Source: Chloroflexota bacterium (GTDB lineage Bacteria > Chloroflexota > Dehalococcoidia > Tepidiformales > Tepidiformaceae). From it: 64,000 bases of DNA. The first letter of the stretch is position 1. The number at the start of each line of letters is the position of its first letter. The notes beneath the pieces are model-generated. The model made no database searches. It was not told the DNA's origin and was given only the letters and a program-made list of their open reading frames with translations. Both the position numbers and the translations under genes were made by a program. Below are positions 18,802-28,077 of this stretch, piece by piece. The DNA lies in assembly GCA_016191435.1 (NCBI GenBank), contig JACPOQ010000046.1:124001-188000 (forward strand). The letters are read 5' to 3'.

Positions 18802-18867
18802 CCGCGTCCGCGGCAATAACATGTTCTCCCGCCTGTGGCGGAGAAGGATTCCGGAGATCGAATCGGT

Positions 18868-19842
18868 ATGGCGATAGAGAGTGTCCCCGCCCCGCTAGCG
18901 CGCCGCGGTCTGAGGAACCGGCTGAAGGCGGGCGATTGGATCTTCACCACCCTGGTTTCGGCAACGGCCGCCCTTGTGGTCCTCATCGTCCTCGGGCTCT
19001 TCTACGAACTCATCAGCCGCGCGCTGCCCTCCATCCGCAAATTTGGCCTGCCGTTCCTCTGGGAGACGCAGTGGAATCCTGTCCGGGAGACGTTCGGTGC
19101 GGGCACGTTCATCGTCGGGACCCTCATCACATCTGTCGTGGCGCTCGTGCTCGCCACCGTGCTTGCGGTCCTCGTGGCGCTCTTCCTGGTGGAGATAGCG
19201 CCGCCCTGGCTCAGCCGGCCGCTCTCCTACCTGGTCGAGCTCCTCGCGGCGATCCCCAGCGTGGTGTACGGCCTCTGGGGCGTCTTCGTCATGGGCGTGT
19301 TCATCCGCGACTATTTCGGCCCCGTCGTCGTGGACACGCTTGGCTGGATACCGTTCTTCGATGGCACACCGCTGATCACGGGCATTTTCTCCGCTTGTCT
19401 GATCCTCACGATCATGATCCTGCCAACGATTATGGCCGTCTCTCGCGATGTCATTGCCGCGGTCCCCAATAGCCAGCGCGAGGGCATCATGGCGCTCGGA
19501 GCCACTCGCTGGGAGGCCATCCGGATCGCCATCCTTCCCTATGCTCGCTCGGGCGTGATGGGCGGCGCCATCCTCGGTCTCGCACGCGCGGTCGGCGAAA
19601 CACTCGCCGTGACCCTGGTCATCGGGAACAAGGTGGCGATCCCCAGCACGATTTTCGATCCCGCCTACACAATGGCAAGCGTGATCGCGAACCAGTTCAC
19701 CGAAGTCGAAAACGATATGCACCGCTCCGCTCTCATCGAGATCGCGCTTGTGCTGCTTGTGATCACCTTCGTCATCAACGTCGTTGCGCGGTTGCTCGTG
19801 TGGCGCGTCACCAGGGGCCAACGCGTGCTGGTGCAAGAATGA
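18868..19842 (+). CDS. pstC: Phosphate ABC transporter permease
   Basis: ELLAAIPSVVYGLWG, permease motif EGIMALGATRWEAIRIAILPYARSGVMGG. Confidence 0.93.
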   Translation: MAIESVPAPLARRGLRNRLKAGDWIFTTLVSATAALVVLIVLGLFYELISRALPSIRKFGLPFLWETQWNPVRETFGAGTFIVGTLITSVVALVLATVLAVLVALFLVEIAPPWLSRPLSYLVELLAAIPSVVYGLWGVFVMGVFIRDYFGPVVVDTLGWIPFFDGTPLITGIFSACLILTIMILPTIMAVSRDVIAAVPNSQREGIMALGATRWEAIRIAILPYARSGVMGGAILGLARAVGETLAVTLVIGNKVAIPSTIFDPAYTMASVIANQFTEVENDMHRSALIEIALVLLVITFVINVVARLLVWRVTRGQRVLVQE

Positions 19843-20726
19843 ACCCGCGATCCGGCGCTTCCCAGTTGTTCCTTGCCAGCGAGGGCCTCTACCGCCGGAG
19901 ACGCCTGGCGAATCGAGTCATGACGGCGGTCATGGGCATTGCCGCGGCGATTGCCGTGATCCCGCTCTTTTTGATCCTGTTTTACCTCCTTCAAAAGGGG
20001 CTTCGCGGCCTGAGCCTCGACTTGCTGACCCAGGATCCGAACAGGCCGGGCCGCCCCGGGGGCGGCGTCCGCAACTCGATCGTCGGGAGCGGCATCATGG
20101 TCGGCCTCGCGACGGCTATCGGCGTGCCGATAGCCATAGGCTGCGGAGTCTTCCTCGCCGAGTTCGGCCAGAACCGTGCCGGGCTGGTGATCCGCTTCCT
20201 TGTCGATGTTATGGCCGGCATCCCATCGATCACCGTCGGCCTGTTCATCTACGGACTCATCGTCTTGCCGCAGAAGCAATTCACCGCGTTCGCCGGCGCG
20301 GTCGCGCTCGCCATCATCCTCCTGCCCGTCGTCGCCCGGATTACCGAGGAGATGGTGCTGCTGGTGCCCCGTTCAGTCCGGGAGGCTGCGTACGCGCTCG
20401 GCGCGCCGCGCTGGAAGACGACGCTCCGCATCGTATTGCCGACGGCCCTGCCCGGTATCATTACTGGTGTGCTGCTTGCTGTCTCGCGGATTGCCGGCGA
20501 AGCCGCTCCGCTCCTCTTCACCGCACTGGGAAACCAGTTCAATTCCACCAATGTCTTTCATGCGATGGATGCGCTGCCGCTTCGCATCTTCGTGTACGCT
20601 GTCGGCCCCTACGACTACTGGCACGAACAGGCCTGGGCGATGAGCCTCCTGCTCGTGACCATCATCCTGTTCATCAGCCTCGCCGTGCGTGCCATCTTCG
20701 GCTCCCGCGTGACGGTGCGCCAGTAG
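19839..20726 (+). CDS. pstA: Phosphate ABC transporter permease
   Basis: VDVMAGIPSITVGLFIYGL, REAAYALGAPRWKTTLRIVLPTALPGI; ATGA overlap with pstC. Confidence 0.93.
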   Translation: MNPRSGASQLFLASEGLYRRRRLANRVMTAVMGIAAAIAVIPLFLILFYLLQKGLRGLSLDLLTQDPNRPGRPGGGVRNSIVGSGIMVGLATAIGVPIAIGCGVFLAEFGQNRAGLVIRFLVDVMAGIPSITVGLFIYGLIVLPQKQFTAFAGAVALAIILLPVVARITEEMVLLVPRSVREAAYALGAPRWKTTLRIVLPTALPGIITGVLLAVSRIAGEAAPLLFTALGNQFNSTNVFHAMDALPLRIFVYAVGPYDYWHEQAWAMSLLLVTIILFISLAVRAIFGSRVTVRQ

Positions 20727-20744
20727 CGGCCCGGGAGGTTTAGA

Positions 20745-21620
20745 ATGCCAGATACACACGTGGAAAGTGGTACGGCGGCCGCCTCCGCCATCGGAGTTCA
20801 CATCGTCAGGACAGAGGAAGAAGCCGCTGCTTCGGCCGCCCCCGCACAGCGCGTCGCCATCCGGGCGGAGAATGTGGAGGCCTGGTACGGGCCAAAGCTC
20901 GCTGTCGCAGGCGTGAACATGGAAATTCGCGCCAATTCGGTCACCGCGCTTATCGGCCCATCCGGTTGCGGTAAGTCCACCCTGATCCGGACCTTCAATC
21001 GCATGCATGAGTTCGCCCCGGCCGCTCGCGTCGGCGGCGCCGTCTTCCTCGATGGCGAGAACATTTACGAGCGTGGCATCGACCCCGCCCGCGTGCGCCA
21101 GCGCGTGGGCATGGTCTTCCAGAAGCCCAACCCGTTCCCCACCATGTCCATCGCTGAGAACGTCGCTGCCGGCCTGCGCTTCCTCGGCGTCCGTTCGAAG
21201 TCCGAAATCAACGACCGCGTCGAGCGCGCGCTCAAGGTGTCGGCCCTCTGGGAAGAAGTCAAGAACGACTTGAAGAAGCCCGGCATGGCCCTCTCCGGCG
21301 GCCAGCAGCAGCGCCTCTGCATCGCCCGCGCTATCGCCGTCGAGCCCGAAGTCGTGCTCATGGACGAGCCGTGCTCCGCCCTCGACCCGATCGCCACGCT
21401 CAAGATCGAAGACCTCATGCGCGAGCTCGCCGTCCAATACACGATCGTGGTCGTGACGCATAATATGCAACAGGCCGCTCGCGTCAGCGACCGCACGGCA
21501 TTTATGCTCGCTGGCGAGGACCATGTTGGGAGACTCGTTGAATACCGTTCGACCGAGGAGTTGTTCACCCGGCCGCAGGACAAACGTACGGAGGACTACA
21601 TCACCGGGCGTTTCGGCTAG
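20745..21620 (+). CDS. pstB: Phosphate ABC transporter ATP-binding protein
   Basis: Walker [46 protein letters not shown]. Confidence 0.96.
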   Translation: MPDTHVESGTAAASAIGVHIVRTEEEAAASAAPAQRVAIRAENVEAWYGPKLAVAGVNMEIRANSVTALIGPSGCGKSTLIRTFNRMHEFAPAARVGGAVFLDGENIYERGIDPARVRQRVGMVFQKPNPFPTMSIAENVAAGLRFLGVRSKSEINDRVERALKVSALWEEVKNDLKKPGMALSGGQQQRLCIARAIAVEPEVVLMDEPCSALDPIATLKIEDLMRELAVQYTIVVVTHNMQQAARVSDRTAFMLAGEDHVGRLVEYRSTEELFTRPQDKRTEDYITGRFG

Positions 21621-21632
21621 AAAGGCCGGCTC

Positions 21633-22298
21633 ATGACGCGTGACCTCTTCTCGCGCGAGATCAGTGAGCTCCAGGACGAGGTGCTGATTCTCGGCTCGAT
21701 GGCCGAAAAGGCCATCCTCGATTCCATGGAAGCCCTTCGCGACGGCGATATCCGGTGGTCCCAGAAGCTCGTCGAAGACGATCAGCGCATCAACGCCAAG
21801 CGCTTCGAGATCGAAGAGCGCTGCATCTTCGTGATCGCCTCCCAGCAGCCCATGGCCACGGACTTGCGCGCGCTCGTCAGCATGCTCTTCATCATCACGG
21901 ACCTCGAACGCATCGCCGACCACGCCGAGGGCATCGCGCGCATCAATGTCATGCTCGGCGATGAGCCCCTCCCCCGCCGCCTCGGCTACATCCCCTCGAT
22001 GGCCGACCGCTCCGTCGCCATGCTGCGCGATAGCCTGAAGGCCTACATCGAACAGGACACCGCCCTCGCCCGCCAGATCTGCGAAGCCGACGACGAAGTC
22101 GACCGCCTCCACGACCGCGTCTACGAGGATTCCACCGCCGCGATGATCGCCGACCCGCGTACCATCCAGCGCAACACCTACATGCTCTGGACCTCGCACA
22201 ACCTCGAACGGATCGCCGACCGCTGCACGAACATCTGCGAGCGCGTCATCTACCTCGTCACCGGCAACATGGAAGAGATCAACGTCTCGAAGTACTGA
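21633..22298 (+). CDS. phoU: Phosphate signalling complex protein
   Basis: MTRDLFSREISELQDEVLILGSMAEKAI; RIADHAEGIARI; NLERIADRCTNICERVIYL. Confidence 0.95.
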   Translation: MTRDLFSREISELQDEVLILGSMAEKAILDSMEALRDGDIRWSQKLVEDDQRINAKRFEIEERCIFVIASQQPMATDLRALVSMLFIITDLERIADHAEGIARINVMLGDEPLPRRLGYIPSMADRSVAMLRDSLKAYIEQDTALARQICEADDEVDRLHDRVYEDSTAAMIADPRTIQRNTYMLWTSHNLERIADRCTNICERVIYLVTGNMEEINVSKY

Positions 22299-22491
22299 GC
22301 GAGGCCACCAGGACGGCGGGCGAAGCAATTCCTCAGTGCCCTCCTCGAGCGTTGTAGGCACACGCCGAGCCATTCAGGTTGGGAGCGGATCCGAACCTCG
22401 TAAGTGGGCGAACGCGAGAGATGCATGACGCAGCCCGGAGGCGGCTTGCCCTGAGAGCGCCCTTTTTCATTAATATTGTCACTAGCAGCTA

Positions 22492-22520
22492 TTGACAGCT
22501 GAATTGCGAAATTCTAACAT
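22492..22520 (+). promoter_or_regulatory. Sigma70-type promoter TTGACA-N17-TAACAT
   Basis: Perfect -35, 17-bp spacer, 4/6 -10; 6 nt before the GTG start at 22527. Confidence 0.75.
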
Positions 22521-22526
22521 GCCGAC

Positions 22527-23015
22527 GTGTTTTTGGCGCGGTACCTCGAATGGGCGGTCTCAATTATCACGGCAAGCGCCCTTGCCGTCGCGGCGTTTCA
22601 CAAGCTTTCAAACCCCAGGGCCGCAAAGGTGGCAATAGCCATCACGGGGGTGCCAATCCGGGCAACAGGCCTGGTAGCAGCGACCGCCGCCGGCTTAGAA
22701 TCGGCGGTGGCGTTGGGACTTCTGATCTTAGGCCCATTTGGTAACGTCGCTGCCGCAGTTCTACTTATTACTTATCTGCCGGTTGCTGCTTCCGGCCCCT
22801 GCAAATGCATCCCGGGTCCCAAGTGGCTAAACGCCAGACCTGTCGCCCGAAATCTGACATTAATCACCGCCAACATGGCTGTTGTGTTAGGTCAAGAGCG
22901 ATGGAGCCCTCTTCCACTTCGGCTTCTGAGTCTCGGTCCTATCGCAGCCTTTTCATTCGCGCTGTATCTGTATTTCGATCGGAGGACAACTCGTGTTGCT
23001 GATGTCGCGTACTGA
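22527..23015 (+). CDS. MauE/DoxX-like redox-associated membrane protein
   Basis: Four-TM protein with AAFHKLSNPRAAKVAI and SGPCKCIPGPKWLN Cys pair, as in MauE-like proteins. Confidence 0.7.
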   Translation: MFLARYLEWAVSIITASALAVAAFHKLSNPRAAKVAIAITGVPIRATGLVAATAAGLESAVALGLLILGPFGNVAAAVLLITYLPVAASGPCKCIPGPKWLNARPVARNLTLITANMAVVLGQERWSPLPLRLLSLGPIAAFSFALYLYFDRRTTRVADVAY

Positions 23016-23619
23016 TCTCCTCTTGATCGCCAGTTCGGCGTTGCTTTGGCTCGTAGTGATGTTTGGCGTACTACTCCTGCTGGTGCTGCTGAGAATCGTT
23101 GGCAGTATTCAACTGGCCCATTCGGGAGAAGTCCGCGCCGAGCGGCTCAGTGCCCGACCGCAGGTGGGCGCGCTGATTCCGGCATTTTCGGCGGTAAATT
23201 TAAGTACACGCGAACCTATCATTCGCGCAACCTTACTAGGAAACCCCACCCTTCTCATCGTCGTTACGCCAGGGTGCTCCGCATGCGACAACGCCGTGGC
23301 TTGGGCTCAGGCATCGCTTCAAGACCGCACCATCGTCCTTATCTCCGCGCCCCTTGAGCAAAGTTCAAGAGCCGCGCGGATTTGGGGCGAGCGGCAGCAT
23401 TTAGCCTACTGTGCAGCCGAAGATATCGATCAGACGCTCAGCGTTCCGTCGACTCCGTTCGCTATTCGCCTCGACGAGATTGGCACCATAACTGCGGCTC
23501 AGCCGATCGTCGACCGGGATGATTGGGACTCTTTAATGACAGCCAGCGCAGTCCAGCGAACGCTTTGGGGCGGGCCCGACACTGTGAATGGCGAGAGTCT
23601 TGCTAAGACCCAGCCGTGA
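22993..23619 (+). CDS. MauD/TlpA-like membrane-anchored thioredoxin-fold protein
   Basis: N-terminal TM, VGALIPAFSAVNL, LLIVVTPGCSACDN (CxxC), overlaps the upstream gene. Confidence 0.72.
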   Translation: MLLMSRTDLLLIASSALLWLVVMFGVLLLLVLLRIVGSIQLAHSGEVRAERLSARPQVGALIPAFSAVNLSTREPIIRATLLGNPTLLIVVTPGCSACDNAVAWAQASLQDRTIVLISAPLEQSSRAARIWGERQHLAYCAAEDIDQTLSVPSTPFAIRLDEIGTITAAQPIVDRDDWDSLMTASAVQRTLWGGPDTVNGESLAKTQP

Positions 23620-23644
23620 AAGTGAAAGAAGAGGCGCCCGCAGC

Positions 23645-24040
23645 ATGATTACTACGAAAGCGGAAACTTGCCTGATTTCAGTAAGTCGGCGCGTAGCGAC
23701 CGTGTCAACGAGTCGACGTCGAGTTCTCAAACTCGGTGCGGCGACTGCGGCGGCGACGGCCGCGGTATTCCTTCGCGGCGTTTCGCCCGCCCTAGCGGCG
23801 TGTACTTGCCCGGCTTGCACAACGAAGCCATGCCCCTGCTGCGCCTCGTGTGGATTCTGCACTGGCGAGTGCTGTGCCGGTGGAGCTTGCCAATGCGGGG
23901 CCGATCTGGGTGGGTGGTTTTGCTGCTATCCAGGACTTTGCGCAACGTTCTTCTGTAGGGACTGCGCTAGCATTTGCGGCGCAGGGACGTGCCCCTGTAT
24001 CTGCCTTAGCGGGCCGTTCGGCGGCTGTTCACCGTGCTAA
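23645..24040 (+). CDS. TAT-exported ultra-cysteine-rich protein (23 Cys in the ~80-aa mature region)
   Basis: Twin-arginine signal TSRRRVLKLGAATAAATAAVFLRGVSPALA then ACTCPACTTKPCPCCASCGFCTGECCAGGACQCGADLGGWFCCYPGLCATFFCRDCASICGAGTCPCICLSGPFGGCSPC. Confidence 0.82.
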   Translation: MITTKAETCLISVSRRVATVSTSRRRVLKLGAATAAATAAVFLRGVSPALAACTCPACTTKPCPCCASCGFCTGECCAGGACQCGADLGGWFCCYPGLCATFFCRDCASICGAGTCPCICLSGPFGGCSPC

Positions 24041-24117
24041 GCCTAGAAGGCTTCAAGGCGGGGTTGATTGCGGTGATAGCCGGTTGGTACGCGCTTTCCG
24101 CGATTCCTGGAGGGTGA
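24034..24117 (+). CDS. Possible 27-aa hydrophobic peptide (VLSLEGFKAGLIAVIAGWYALSAIPGG)
   Basis: GTG start overlaps the stop region of the Cys-rich gene; single-TM-like composition. Confidence 0.3.
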   Translation: MLSLEGFKAGLIAVIAGWYALSAIPGG

Positions 24118-24171
24118 AGCCTCTCAACAGCCGAGGTTCTCGGCTCGACACCGTCACGAAGGTACGTTTAC

Positions 24172-24672
24172 ATGGCGATCTTCGCAGCCACGACCATTTC
24201 CGTCGCAGTCACCTTCGGGTTTGCCTTAGGGATGCTTGGGTCCGCCCTTCGAGCCACGACCGGCACAGTGGAATTCGTTCCAGCCGCGGTTCTCATTGGC
24301 TGTTCGCTGGGCGCCTGCATCATCACCTTGCGCAGCGAACAACTGCCTCGGTGGTGGTGGACCGCGGGTCCCGCGCCCGGAGCTGCACTAACCGGACTAG
24401 CGTTCGGCATCGGGGGGTTCATCGTTGCCGGGCGCGCCCAATATCCTTTTCTTCTGGCCGCCTGTGTAGCCGCCGCAGATGCGAGAATCGCGGCGCTCGG
24501 GACGGGCATCGCAGCAAGCGTGCTTGTAACTGGCATCGTTGGTCTTGCCACGTCCGCAACGCAGCCCAGAAACGAAGCAGCCGGATCTATTGCCATGGGC
24601 GGGCAAGCCCGAAGTTCGATCACGCTCTTTTGGCGAATGGCATCCGGGAAGTATTGGAGGGGTTCACGATGA
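24172..24672 (+). CDS. Hypothetical integral membrane protein
   Basis: Multiple hydrophobic segments; ATGA overlap with the next ORF. Confidence 0.6.
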   Translation: MAIFAATTISVAVTFGFALGMLGSALRATTGTVEFVPAAVLIGCSLGACIITLRSEQLPRWWWTAGPAPGAALTGLAFGIGGFIVAGRAQYPFLLAACVAAADARIAALGTGIAASVLVTGIVGLATSATQPRNEAAGSIAMGGQARSSITLFWRMASGKYWRGSR

Positions 24673-25136
24673 GGTATGAGCAGTTCAAATCTGCCGCTGA
24701 GCTTTGGCAGGCGGTGCCATTTGCCCCTATTGCGTCCGAAGGTCTCCTCCCGCGGCTCGGCTTCAAGCTCCGGGCGACTATTCGGCATCTAGGGGAGAAC
24801 GTTGATGCGGCTTTTCTAACGTACGCCCCCGACATCGACACCAGTTCGCTCAATCCCATCGCCCGCGATCTAGTGATCGTGGGCAAGGGCCACGGGAGTA
24901 GGTGCGCGCTCGTAGCGAGCGAAGGCCCACCGGGCCGCATTGGCCGCCACATCCTGCCTGACGGTCGAATCGCAACATGGGGAGCCGGGTTGCCTCCTAC
25001 TTGGAAGAATTTGCGGCCTGCATGGGTAAGTTGGGCTTCGAGCGAAGGCCAGACTTGCAGAGTTGAGAGCGGCGACATCCTCCTCCAGACGCTCATCGAC
25101 ATTGCGGATCACCTGTCGTCTCAGCCGGGAGGGTAG
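24669..25136 (+). CDS. Hypothetical protein
   Basis: ATG at 24669 overlaps upstream TGA; in-frame tail of track ORF 23850-25136; no family recognised. Confidence 0.6.
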   Translation: MRYEQFKSAAELWQAVPFAPIASEGLLPRLGFKLRATIRHLGENVDAAFLTYAPDIDTSSLNPIARDLVIVGKGHGSRCALVASEGPPGRIGRHILPDGRIATWGAGLPPTWKNLRPAWVSWASSEGQTCRVESGDILLQTLIDIADHLSSQPGG

Positions 25137-26142
25137 CGCTCTGCGCGTCCATTTTCTGGCAGTATGTGCTCTCTTTGGCGCCGTCGTCGCCTGGCTCTTG
25201 TTGGTTCAGCCGTTTGCATCGCAAAATGACGACCCGCTCATAGATCGAGCGAGGATTCTTCGCGAGCGTCCGCTGATGGTAACGTTCACTCCTCGTGACC
25301 GGAGTCTCGGGCCGCCGGCCTACACCATCTGGCTCGTAGGCCCGGATACTTGGGTTTGGGATCAGGACATTTCGAGCGACGAGCTTCGCCAGTCGATAAT
25401 CGTTCGTGGCGGAATGTCGCTGCTGCAGGTCGCACCGTCGTGTTTCGTGGGCGCGGGCACCGTTTCCCTTCCCCCAATCCCCGGCTTGACGTTTGCAGAG
25501 ACTGGAGCAGAAATGTGGAACCGCGCCGAATCCAAGGATACAGTGCGCTACCGAGCTCGGCCAATTGCTGGTTCCGCGACGGTAGATGTGACCGAGACAG
25601 TTGATTCGCGGTCGAGATCCATCCGAGCAACACTCGGACCTTCAGCCGTGCCGGCCTTGGACGGGACATTCCAAGTCGCACCCGTTAGCCCATCGGGGGT
25701 TCCCTCGGCGCTTGCAAGTGCAGCTAGCTCCCCGATCGCCGTCATATCCCTCAGTAGTCGGCTGGTGCGATCCGGCGTCACCGATCCGGTCGTTCCGACT
25801 GAAGTCATGGTTCCTGAAGCCTGCCCCGCGCACGCGTTCACCCGGGAAACGTTGGCGATACGAGGTGTCGAGCGGCCCTTGGCGCAGCCGGTGACCTTCG
25901 ATGTGGCGCAACGCGGACGGTGCTTTACAGCGGAGGGCGTACGGCCTCTCGATTCCGCAATCGAAATGAACGGTCCTGCGGACGACATACTTCGCCTTGG
26001 AATGAGCGTCGTGCCGGCCGCTGTCACGATTACGGGAGGCGAACGATTCTTGGTCGGGGACAATTCGACGCAGGTGTTCGCGGCTATCTTAATTAACAAA
26101 TGTCAACTTCCAGATGGGACCGAGTGTTGCACCATGGGCTAG
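25063..26142 (+). CDS. Hypothetical exported/membrane-anchored protein, C-terminal Cys motif (NKCQLPDGTECCTMG)
   Basis: Single N-terminal TM (VHFLAVCALFGAVVAWLLLVQPF); exact start unclear (likely ~25108-25150). Confidence 0.6.
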   Translation: MRAATSSSRRSSTLRITCRLSREGSALRVHFLAVCALFGAVVAWLLLVQPFASQNDDPLIDRARILRERPLMVTFTPRDRSLGPPAYTIWLVGPDTWVWDQDISSDELRQSIIVRGGMSLLQVAPSCFVGAGTVSLPPIPGLTFAETGAEMWNRAESKDTVRYRARPIAGSATVDVTETVDSRSRSIRATLGPSAVPALDGTFQVAPVSPSGVPSALASAASSPIAVISLSSRLVRSGVTDPVVPTEVMVPEACPAHAFTRETLAIRGVERPLAQPVTFDVAQRGRCFTAEGVRPLDSAIEMNGPADDILRLGMSVVPAAVTITGGERFLVGDNSTQVFAAILINKCQLPDGTECCTMG

Positions 26143-26342
26143 TGGCAGCGCTACGTGGTCGTCGTTTGGCGGTGCACCGGGGAGAGTTCCCGGAGTATGC
26201 CAGACGAACCAGCTCTCCCGAATGCGACTGATGGGATGCTTTGCGGGCGCGAGATCCTCGGTTGTCGCTCCCAGCGGCATGCTCGCCCGGCGGCCAGGCC
26301 GTGCCTATAAGCGCCCGGTTTGCTAGCATGGTTCACTGCGCG

Positions 26343-26418
26343 GCGGGTGTAGCGTAGTGGTTAACGCGTCTGGTTGTGGCCCAGAAGATCGAGGGTTCGA
26401 ACCCCTTCACTCGCCCCA
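26343..26418 (+). tRNA. tRNA-His (anticodon GTG), CCA encoded
   Basis: Cloverleaf by eye: acceptor GCGGGTG/CACTCGC, anticodon loop TTGTGGC, T-arm GAGGGTTCGAACCCC, extra G-1 opposite C73. Confidence 0.97.
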
Positions 26419-26512
26419 GGACTTCCTTCGGCACGCCCGTCCGGCCCCGGGGCCCGCGCAACGGACCCGGTAACCGCCGTCCAACGAAGCGCTCGATGTC
26501 GTCGCGGCTGCC

Positions 26513-27865
26513 TCACCCGTCGAGGCGCGTGATCAGCGCCGCCGCCAGCGCCACGGAGAACAGGTAGCTGAACGCGTCCGTGAACATCGTCACGAAGATG
26601 CTGGATGAGAGCGCCGGGTCCACGCGGAACAGCTTTAGCACCAGCGGCACCAGCTGCCCGATGGGCGCCGCGAGCGCGCTCGTGCTGGCCATGGAGCTGA
26701 GCAGGATCAGGCTCAACGTCAGGTTCTGTTCGAAGAGATAGGCAACGGCGCCCAGCAGCGCGCCCACGACCAGCCCGTTCACCAGCCCGATGAGCATTTC
26801 GCGCGCGACGATCCCGCCAAGCGTCCGCCGCGGCTCGTGGAGCGCCAGCGAGCGCACCATGATCGTCGCGGTCTGCGTCCCGGTCACGCCCGCCTGGTTC
26901 GCGATCGCGGGTGCGAACGCGAACAGGATGACCGCGCGCTTCACGGTATCGCTGAACAACACCAGGATGAGCGTCGCCACGAACGCCGTGCCAAGGTTCA
27001 CCACCAGCCACGGCAGCCGGAACCGCACCGACCGTACCCATGGCGTCAGCGCCCCCTCCTGCTCATCGAGGCCGACCATGCGGTACATGTCCTCGGTCGC
27101 CTCTTCCTGCAGCACGTCGATCAGGTCATCGGCCGCCGTCACGCCCTCCAGCCGCCCTTCGGCATCCACGACCGGCACCGCCAGCAGGTTGTAGCGCTGC
27201 ATCGTCCGCGCGACTTCCTCCTGGTCGGTCTCGGTGCTGACCGCGCGCACGTCGTGCATCGTGATCTCTTCGAGCTTCGTGCGCGGGTCCGAGACGATCA
27301 GGTCGCGCAGGCTCACCGTACCCTGCAGCCGCCGTTCGTCATCGATGATGTACAGGTAGTAGGCCTTGTCGCTCGGCGGCCGCAGCACGCGCAGGTAATC
27401 GAGCGCCTGAGCCGCCGTGATCCGCTCGTGCAGCGCCACGAAGCCGCGGCTCATGATGCCGCCGGCCGATTCTTCGCTGTAGCGCAGCAGTTCCGCTACT
27501 TCGTCGCCGCGGTCCAGCGCCGCGAGCGTCTCCGCCTGCTCCTCCGGCTCCAGCTGCCCGATGACGTCGGCGGCGACGTCGTCTTCCACTTCGTCCAGCA
27601 CGGCCGGCAGGTCCGCGAGCCCGACGCCCCGGATCAGGTCACGCAGCTCGTCGTCTTCGACCTCTTCGAAGAGCAGGCCGACGATGTCCGTGGGCAGGTA
27701 ATCGAGGATTTCGCGCCGGCCATCCTCGTCGAGCGAGAGCACCAGGTCGGCCAGGTCCGCGGGGTGAAGGCTCGTGACGAGGGCGACAGCTTTCGCCCAC
27801 TCGCCACCTTCGATCAGGGCGCGAGCGTCATCCAGCAGGTCGCGGGTGACGACGTCCTCGGCCAA
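26513..27865 (-). CDS. mgtE: Magnesium transporter MgtE
   Basis: MgtE N-domain, CBS pair, TM domain with NQAGVTGTQTATIMVRSLAL. Confidence 0.94.
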   Translation of the reverse strand: MAEDVVTRDLLDDARALIEGGEWAKAVALVTSLHPADLADLVLSLDEDGRREILDYLPTDIVGLLFEEVEDDELRDLIRGVGLADLPAVLDEVEDDVAADVIGQLEPEEQAETLAALDRGDEVAELLRYSEESAGGIMSRGFVALHERITAAQALDYLRVLRPPSDKAYYLYIIDDERRLQGTVSLRDLIVSDPRTKLEEITMHDVRAVSTETDQEEVARTMQRYNLLAVPVVDAEGRLEGVTAADDLIDVLQEEATEDMYRMVGLDEQEGALTPWVRSVRFRLPWLVVNLGTAFVATLILVLFSDTVKRAVILFAFAPAIANQAGVTGTQTATIMVRSLALHEPRRTLGGIVAREMLIGLVNGLVVGALLGAVAYLFEQNLTLSLILLSSMASTSALAAPIGQLVPLVLKLFRVDPALSSSIFVTMFTDAFSYLFSVALAAALITRLDG

Positions 27866-28077
27866 GAGACCACCCTCGGGCGGCCGCCCGAGCGGCGCCC
27901 GCCATCGCTACGTTGCCGGCGTTTATGTACCTGCATAGCAAGTTCTGGGCTGAACGTAATGCCGCCCTTGTGAAGGGTCAATCTGCCCTTGCAACTGCTA
28001 ATCCGCATGAGCGCCTCTGCAGCCAACTCATGCTCTATACTCGCGCAAGCCGGCCCAACACAGGAGGAACATATCCC

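Noticed and set aside
20373-22373. 666-aa minus-strand ORF across pstA/pstB/phoU
   Set aside because: Antisense to three unmistakable genes; low-complexity composition
26145-26342. tRNA-His as the integration site of the 22.5-26.1 kb cassette
   Set aside because: No duplicated tRNA 3' end and no integrase found; the cassette lies on the 5' side of the tRNA
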